This document shows positions 58,585 to 64,000 of a stretch of 64,000 nucleotides of DNA, one piece after another (position 1 is the first letter of the stretch; each line of letters begins with the position of its first letter). The notes beneath the pieces were generated by a model. The model was not told the DNA's origin. It worked only from the letters and a program-made list of their open reading frames with translations, and made no database searches. The DNA is from Cricetomys ansorgei (lineage: Eukaryota; Chordata; Mammalia; Rodentia; Nesomyidae). The position numbers were made by a program, and so were the translations under genes. The stretch is from contig JAMJFZ010001815.1 of assembly GCA_026225945.1 (NCBI GenBank), forward strand, positions 16,928,501 through 16,992,500, read 5' to 3'.

Positions 58585-60615
58585 TAAAATTGGTACTTAA
58601 GCCATGTAAGAAGGCTATTCTGCAAGAAAACAAGCTGTGGCTAGCCTGGCAAGTGTGGTGGAGAAAGTTTTCTTCAGAAGCAACCATCCTAGGGAGGGAG
58701 CCTGGTGAATGTAGTCCATCCTGAGGAGGAATCTTTGTAAAACATCATCTTCTATGTGTCTCAGGCATGGAATCACAATAGTAAAATCCTTCCTAGGATG
58801 ACACTTAGTCTTGGAAAGAAGGCAAGTCATAAAGGAGAATTTGCCAAAGTGACCAGGATTAGAAAATCACTTTTAAACCCAAACACTAAACTGCAGTCTG
58901 AAGATTACTATGTTTACATATTGACACTGGACACCTTGCCAAAGCAAGCAAGGACAGATGGTCACTAAAATCTGAAAAAAAAAAAAAAAGTGCTAAAATA
59001 CCACTTGGATCAGGCTAAGGCTGGCTCCAGCTTAAATCAAACTCCATTCAAAATTCCACTCAGGCTGTGTTTTCCTTCAACATCTTATAGCTTTTTAAGT
59101 TTGACAGGCTCCTAGAAGAACAAGGGAGAACACACTCATAGTTCTCATAGTAGTTCTCATAGCTGAGAAAGATGAGCTCTGATCAGAATTTACATACACT
59201 TCAGCAACAACTTTAGACCTTTAGAAGATTTACCCCTGGAACCTTCTTCCATAAAAACAACAGTCTATTAGTAAGGTGATGAAGGTTTGACCCCATTCAA
59301 AGCAGAGTTCTAATTATGCATGATCTAACCTTGAAGGTCCAAGGTACATGCAGATTGAAAATGAAAGTGGTCTCTGAATTTTAATCCTTGAATTTGTGAA
59401 ATCCAAGAAAACTACAGGAACAGCAAATGAACAATGATTTAATCTCTCCTAGAGAGGCACAAGAATAAGCCAGTATAAGATTTCTTCCTGCATTTCTATC
59501 ACCCAAGTGAAGGTGGGCATCAGAAAGGCCCTGTAGAATAACTAATGAGGAACCACAGTGATAAGCCGTTTAATCAAAAATATTAGCACAACAGTTTGTT
59601 CATGAATCAAATCTATGGGCTTTCAGCCCAGAACATGTTCTTCTTTGGGTTCAATGAAATTTCCCTAAGGGCTCATGTTTGTAAATGATAATGTAAAAAC
59701 CAATGAATTTTCTGTGTACATTTTGATTACATGGAAAACCACTAAATATTATACACAAAGAAGGTAAGGCTTTAAAATGATAATCAAAGAGAAATAAGTA
59801 ATATCTAGCAATCCTAACCAACCATATTTCCTAATTTCTGTGGAAAACAACAACAAAACAGTGGTCAAACAGATACAAGTGGTCATTCTTGGATAATCTA
59901 AGTGGAATCTGTTAGACTTCTTCAGTTCTAAGTCACCTCTTATACTAAGTGCTTCTTGGTTCCTATCATATGGACAGTGATTTAACAAAATAGCCCAAGT
60001 CAGGAGTATATTTTCTGCTTCAAGGAAAACATCTGGACCACAAAGTGATTCCACAGAGATTGCAGGCTTTGAAGGGAGACCATGAAAATCGGTATGATTA
60101 TAGAATATATAAAATATACAATATTCGAGGTTATTAGAGCAAACTCCTGAAAAGATTCTACCATATATTATTGTTTTCCCTTTCTTTGGTCAATTTAATG
60201 AATCTGCCAGGAAAATATTATTTAACAATCAAACATCTTTTTCCATGATAAGTAACATGAATCTAGATAAATCTAAATATACAGAGAAGTAAAAAGAAAA
60301 AAAGAGAAATCTCTAGTACTACATCCCAGAATAAATACTCTTAGTTGCCTTGTGCTTTACACTTACAATTCTTACGTTTGATATTTTCATTTTATGGATG
60401 ATTGTAATCACACTGAACTTACAAGGTTTTTTTTTTTTTTAAATCAGTTTTTAATAGTAATTCATTGATCCTAAAATGAGGGTTGTAAAAATTATTGAAC
60501 AATATTATTGGCAGATGATACGTTATTTTCTTCAAGTTATACAAAACCAAAAAAACCAAGCTGATTAGAAGATATAGACAATAATTCTTATTTCCCTAGT
60601 AATAAAAATGTACCT
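58585..60615. other. No recognised feature
   Basis: About 2 kb. A small TCATAGTTC/TCATAGTAG repeat at 59130-59165. The 101-codon minus-strand frame at 59749-60054 has no recognisable homology or signals. Confidence 0.35.
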
Positions 60616-60618
60616 CAT

Positions 60619-60843
60619 GAAGCTGGAGAGAGGCCTCAACGGTTAACAGTGCTCGTTGATCTTGCAGAAGACCCTAGTTCAGTTATTAGCACCCATGTGG
60701 TAGATAACAACCATCCATAAGTACATTTCCAGGGAATCCAGTACCTTATTCTGACTTCTGCAGTCTCGAGTCTCAGACATGGTGTGCATGCACACTTGCA
60801 GACAGAACACTCAAACACTTTATTTGTACAATAAATAAATCTA
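60619..60843 (+). repeat. B3-type (B2-superfamily) SINE, sense
   Basis: AGCTGGAGAGAGGCCTCAAC, GTTAACAGTGCTCGTTGATC, TTGCAGAAGACCCTAGTTCA, TTAGCACCCATGTGGTAGAT, TCCAGGGAATCCAGTACC, GGTGTGCATGCACACTTGCA, and tail CAATAAATAAATC. Near full length. Confidence 0.93.
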
Positions 60844-60844
60844 T

Positions 60845-62100
60845 GTGTTTGAGAAATAAATAATTATTAAAAGATATTTCAATGATGCACCTTGTGCAGC
60901 TGTACTCCCATGAAGATCTAGTGAGAAAAGATGAGGAGAGGAAGTGACAGAATAGATATTCTCCTAGCATAGTAACTTACTTTAGGAAGTAATGAATTAG
61001 CCAGGTACTAGATGTTTTCTGAAAGGTTATACATTTGTTAATTGTCCCATGTGTATGATTTAAAGAAAGTAGCACGAATACAATGTATTTCCAGAATCAA
61101 AGGAGTTGTTCAAAGAAACAACAGACCCCAAAAATCACCTGAAAACATAAATAAGTGGACTTATTACAGGAACAAAGTAAAGGGAGGAATGCTAATCCTT
61201 CTAACTAAAACATGTCCAGCTAACATCATTTCTTTAATGAGACATTATCTTCAAATGATCTGGAAATACATGGCAATGTTTTTCTGTTTCATTCATATAT
61301 GCTGATTTGAAATACCCTTCATTAAACCTTTCTTGATGCTTCAACCCTTTTAATTTATCACTCATTTCTACAACATTCACAAGGGAATTTCCTCAACTAT
61401 GCTCACAGTTCCCCTTCCTTTTCTCTGCCTTAACAGTCCTAGCTAGGATAAGGTCTCTCACAGTCAACAGAGATCCTCCAACCTGATAAAATGCAATATT
61501 GTCCCACAGCATTGCAAAAGCCAAGGGTCAATTTTTACTAACTCTATCAGAAAGCTGCAGCAGGAATTGTGAAGAATTTTTGTGAAAGTACTGATGATGC
61601 TGGTAGCTTCTTAGCTGACTGAAATGCTCTCCTGTTTGGGTTTTGGGTTCTTTTTCTTTTGGTTTTTAATACAATCTGTGTCTATTCTCTGGTCATTCTC
61701 CTGCTTGAAGTATTCATTTAACAGGAGACTAGGATTTATATAGACCCCCTCGGAGGCAGAGAAGGAGTTATTCCATGGATAAGTAATAAAGGTAGTGAAT
61801 TTTCCAAGATAGCTAGCTTATTCTTCATCACCCTTACTTGAGATAAAAGCCTTATAGCTTAAAACAAAGGCCTTGTCGGATTTTGTCTCACCCAGAAGGC
61901 ACTCTGCTTCTGGACTGGCTCAACAAGTTCAAGTCCTGCTCAGAAGATATCTACAACAGTTCTGGGCCAATCAACCACCCCAGCTTTCTTCAAACTGACC
62001 AACCCTAAATGAGGAGAAAAAAGTCTGCAGAGGCTTTAAAAAACACAAGCTCTGGAGAAGAGACTGGATATTTTGGCTCTCTGAGTATCCTCCCCCCTCT
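60845..62100. other. No recognised feature
   Basis: No supported gene or repeat; 61300-61620 has mixed composition with no assignable family. Confidence 0.35.
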
Positions 62101-62101
62101 C

Positions 62102-62102
<1 letters not shown>

Positions 62103-62144
<42 letters not shown>
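62103..62144. repeat. (AC)n microsatellite, 21 units
   Basis: Uninterrupted array at the 3' edge of the L1 ORF1 remnant (minus strand reads GT). Confidence 0.98.
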
Positions 62145-62146
<2 letters not shown>

Positions 62147-62149
62147 TTG

Positions 62150-63000
62150 CATGATATCTTTTCCTCTGGAGCAATTTGTAGGGCTGGATTTGTAAATAGA
62201 TACTGCTTAAATTTCATTATATCATGCAATGTCTTTTTATTTTCTATCAATTGTGATTGAAAGATTTGCTGGTTATAGTAGTCTAGGCTGGTATCTGTGG
62301 TCTCTTAGAGTGTGCTGAACACCTATCTAGGTCGTTTGACTTTTGGAGTCTCCACTGAGAAGTCAGGTTATTCTACTGCTTCTGTCTTTATGTATTTGTT
62401 GTTGTTGATTTTCTTACCACTTTTAATATTCTTTTATTCTTCTGTACATTTAGTACTTCAATTATTATGTGCCTATACAAACTTCTTTTCTGGTTTAGTC
62501 TATTTGGTGTTTATATGCTTCTTGTATCATAAAAGCCATCTCTATCTTAAGATTAGGAGCAATTTTTTCTTAGATTTTGTTCAGAAAATGTCTGTGCCTT
62601 TGACCTCGGTTTCTTCTCCTTCCTCTATTCCTATTGTTGTATATTTGGTTTTTTCATATTGCTCAGATTCTGTGGATTTTTTTTGTGCCTGGAGGTTTTT
62701 AGACTTAACATTTATTTGACCAGTGTATCTATTTTTTATATCTTGTCCTCAATGCCTGAGATTCTTTCTTTCATTTCTTGTATTCTTTTGGTGAGGTTTG
62801 CCTGAGTTTCCTGTTCAAGTTTCTAAATTTTTCATTTCCACAATTCTTCAAGTTTGTTTCCTCTTCATTGTTTCTGTATCAACTTTCAGATCTTGAACTA
62901 TTTTATTCATTTCCTTCTACTGTTTCTCTATGTTTTCATAGAATGTCTTTAATAGATTTATTCTTTTCCTCTTGATGACTTGTTGGTTGTTTAACTTTTA
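62150..63000 (-). mobile_element. L1 ORF1 remnant, antisense
   Basis: ORF1 encodes the trimeric RNA-binding chaperone of L1. In the minus frame ending near 62160 the residues MKFKQYLFTNPALQ match the ORF1 C-terminal consensus (TKFTQYLSTNPALQ). Further up, antisense landmarks are GTCTCTTAGAGTGTGCTGAA, GGAGTCTCCACTGAGAAGTC, TTCTGGTTTAGTCTATTTGG, GATTCTTTCTTTCATTTCTT and ATTCATTTCCTTCTACTG, which correspond to the C-terminal domain, RRM and coiled coil in turn. The frame is broken by stops and indels and no ORF2 follows on the minus strand. A 135-codon plus-strand frame across it is a by-product. Confidence 0.87.
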
Positions 63001-63004
63001 CAAC

Positions 63005-64000
63005 ATAAACCTCCATTTTTATATTATTCTGCCATTACATTACATTTCAAGTTTATTAAAATATAAATTTCATTTTTGGAACTTCAGTGAAACAATGTAT
63101 GCTTTTTAAGATAATTGAAATCATCATAAGATTAAAGTCATCACATTCAAGTACATCCTCTGTCTTCTCATAATTCAATTTTCTTTTATTTTCATTATGA
63201 CATTTTATATTTTCTTCCATAAAATCAGATGTATTCTTGGCTACTTTAGTTTTGTTTTCTCTCTCTTTTTTAAACTATATGTTTCTGTTTAGTGTTAAAA
63301 AGTCAAGCCATACTTAAGTTCTAGACATCTGCTAAGGAAGTTTGGCATTGTACCATAGATTATGCTAGCAAGAGGACAATGCTAAATTATTTAGAGAGCC
63401 TATTGCAAGAAATTAAGTAGTCCCTTATAATTGGTACTTGTATTGGCTTTATTTCCCTACCAAATCTTAATAAAAATAGAGATTGAATGGGCTAATGTGG
63501 TATACCAATATCACACCAAGGTTAGTCCTCCCTTTGCTACAGGGGTAATATAGGAGTTCCCAAATATTATTCCACTCAGGGAAATAATCTCATTTGGAGT
63601 GAATCACAGCATAGAGACAATGGCTTTAGCTTCAAATGTCTGAGTTGTCTTTTTAGTTGAATGCATATGCTTAGAAGATCTATGTTTTGCAAGAACATGA
63701 ACCATTCAGGGAAAACTACATAAAAATCTTTAGTGTTTCTGATATGGAGCAGTACTACATACTGAAAATTGATTCAGGAAATTCTAAGATTCCTTAATAC
63801 ATTTGATCATTAACTAATTCTGCTCACTCCAAGTCATTTTAATATCCTTGTATAAATATTGCATAAGAAATAATATCTTCTTGACAGTTTTTCTACAGAT
63901 TTAATTTTCTCTTCATTTTGGAAACTACAGTATTTGTCCACAATAACCAAACAAGCCATATAGTAACATTTTCCACAGATATTTCTTCACAGTATGTATA
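63005..64000. other. No recognised feature
   Basis: AT-rich sequence to the end of the window without supported gene or repeat. Confidence 0.4.

Noticed and set aside
59749..60054. 101-codon minus-strand frame with a hydrophobic C-terminal half
   Set aside because: No recognisable homology or signals; composition fits chance in AT-rich DNA.
60619..60720. tRNA gene
   Set aside because: The tRNA-like text with polymerase III box similarity is the head of a B3-type SINE, not a folding tRNA.
62312..62719. 135-codon plus-strand frame, longest in the window
   Set aside because: It is antisense to the L1 ORF1 remnant; its Phe/Leu/Ser-rich composition follows from the complement of an A-rich coding strand.
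1..64000. Protein-coding genes in open frames of 60-135 codons scattered on both strands
   Set aside because: Most lie in L1, SINE or microsatellite sequence, none matches a protein family I recognise apart from L1 ORF1, and none shows a promoter, splice sites and poly-A signal together.
1..64000. A novel multi-gene biological system
   Set aside because: No gene cluster of any kind is present; the structure seen is explained by rodent retrotransposons, older mammalian repeats and microsatellites.

Overview
This window is vertebrate nuclear DNA from a murine rodent, probably mouse; rat cannot be excluded from the sequence alone. The evidence is the repeat content: B1, B2/B3-type and B4-type SINEs, many rodent Lx-like L1 3' untranslated tails, long TG/CA, TA, TCC and GGAA microsatellites, and older mammal-wide MIR, L2 and ancestral L1 pieces. 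No bacterial gene structure, CRISPR array, rRNA, free-standing tRNA or convincing complete protein-coding gene was found. Almost all open frames are short, lack homology I can recognise, or lie inside repeats. The window is best read as intergenic or long-intron sequence.

Layout. 0-10 kb: TCC and TA microsatellites, an LTR-like unit (1492-1861) followed by a 53-bp tandem duplication, a B4-type SINE, a MIR, and a reverse B3-type SINE. 10-21 kb is L1-rich: reverse L1 3' tails at 10.1-12.5 kb, a long reverse L1 ORF2 remnant at 14.1-17.4 kb split by a composite insertion with a 17-bp direct repeat at each end, and a forward Lx-type 3' tail at 19.7-21.0 kb. 21-32 kb: scattered MIR, B1, B3, B4, an ancestral L1 3' end, L2 fragments and a reverse L1 tail. 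32-42 kb: a protein-like open frame of uncertain status at 33.5 kb, a reverse L1 ORF2 remnant interrupted by an L1 tail with a 5' inversion, an ancestral reverse L1 (39.0-39.8 kb) and another reverse L1 tail (40.1-41.2 kb). 42-46.6 kb is the longest stretch with few recognised repeats. 46.6-51.2 kb is a dense forward cluster of L1 pieces, a B1 and a pyrimidine-rich unit. 53.3-53.7 kb is a solo-LTR-like unit on the minus strand. 56-58.4 kb holds two forward L1 tails in tandem plus a long TG array. 60.6 kb has a B3-type SINE, and 62.1-63.0 kb a reverse L1 ORF1 remnant that still reads as the ORF1 C-terminus.

There is no set of genes acting together here. The biology visible is retrotransposon history: nested insertions, target-site duplications, 5' truncation, 5' inversion and microsatellite growth. 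I found no previously undescribed biological system. The best leads are the composite insertion at 15.46-16.10 kb, the inverted L1 at 35.87-36.24 kb, the paired perfect hairpins at 28.86-28.91 kb and the frame at 33.47-33.74 kb. Family names come from memory of consensus sequences, and the boundaries are approximate unless a direct repeat is stated.
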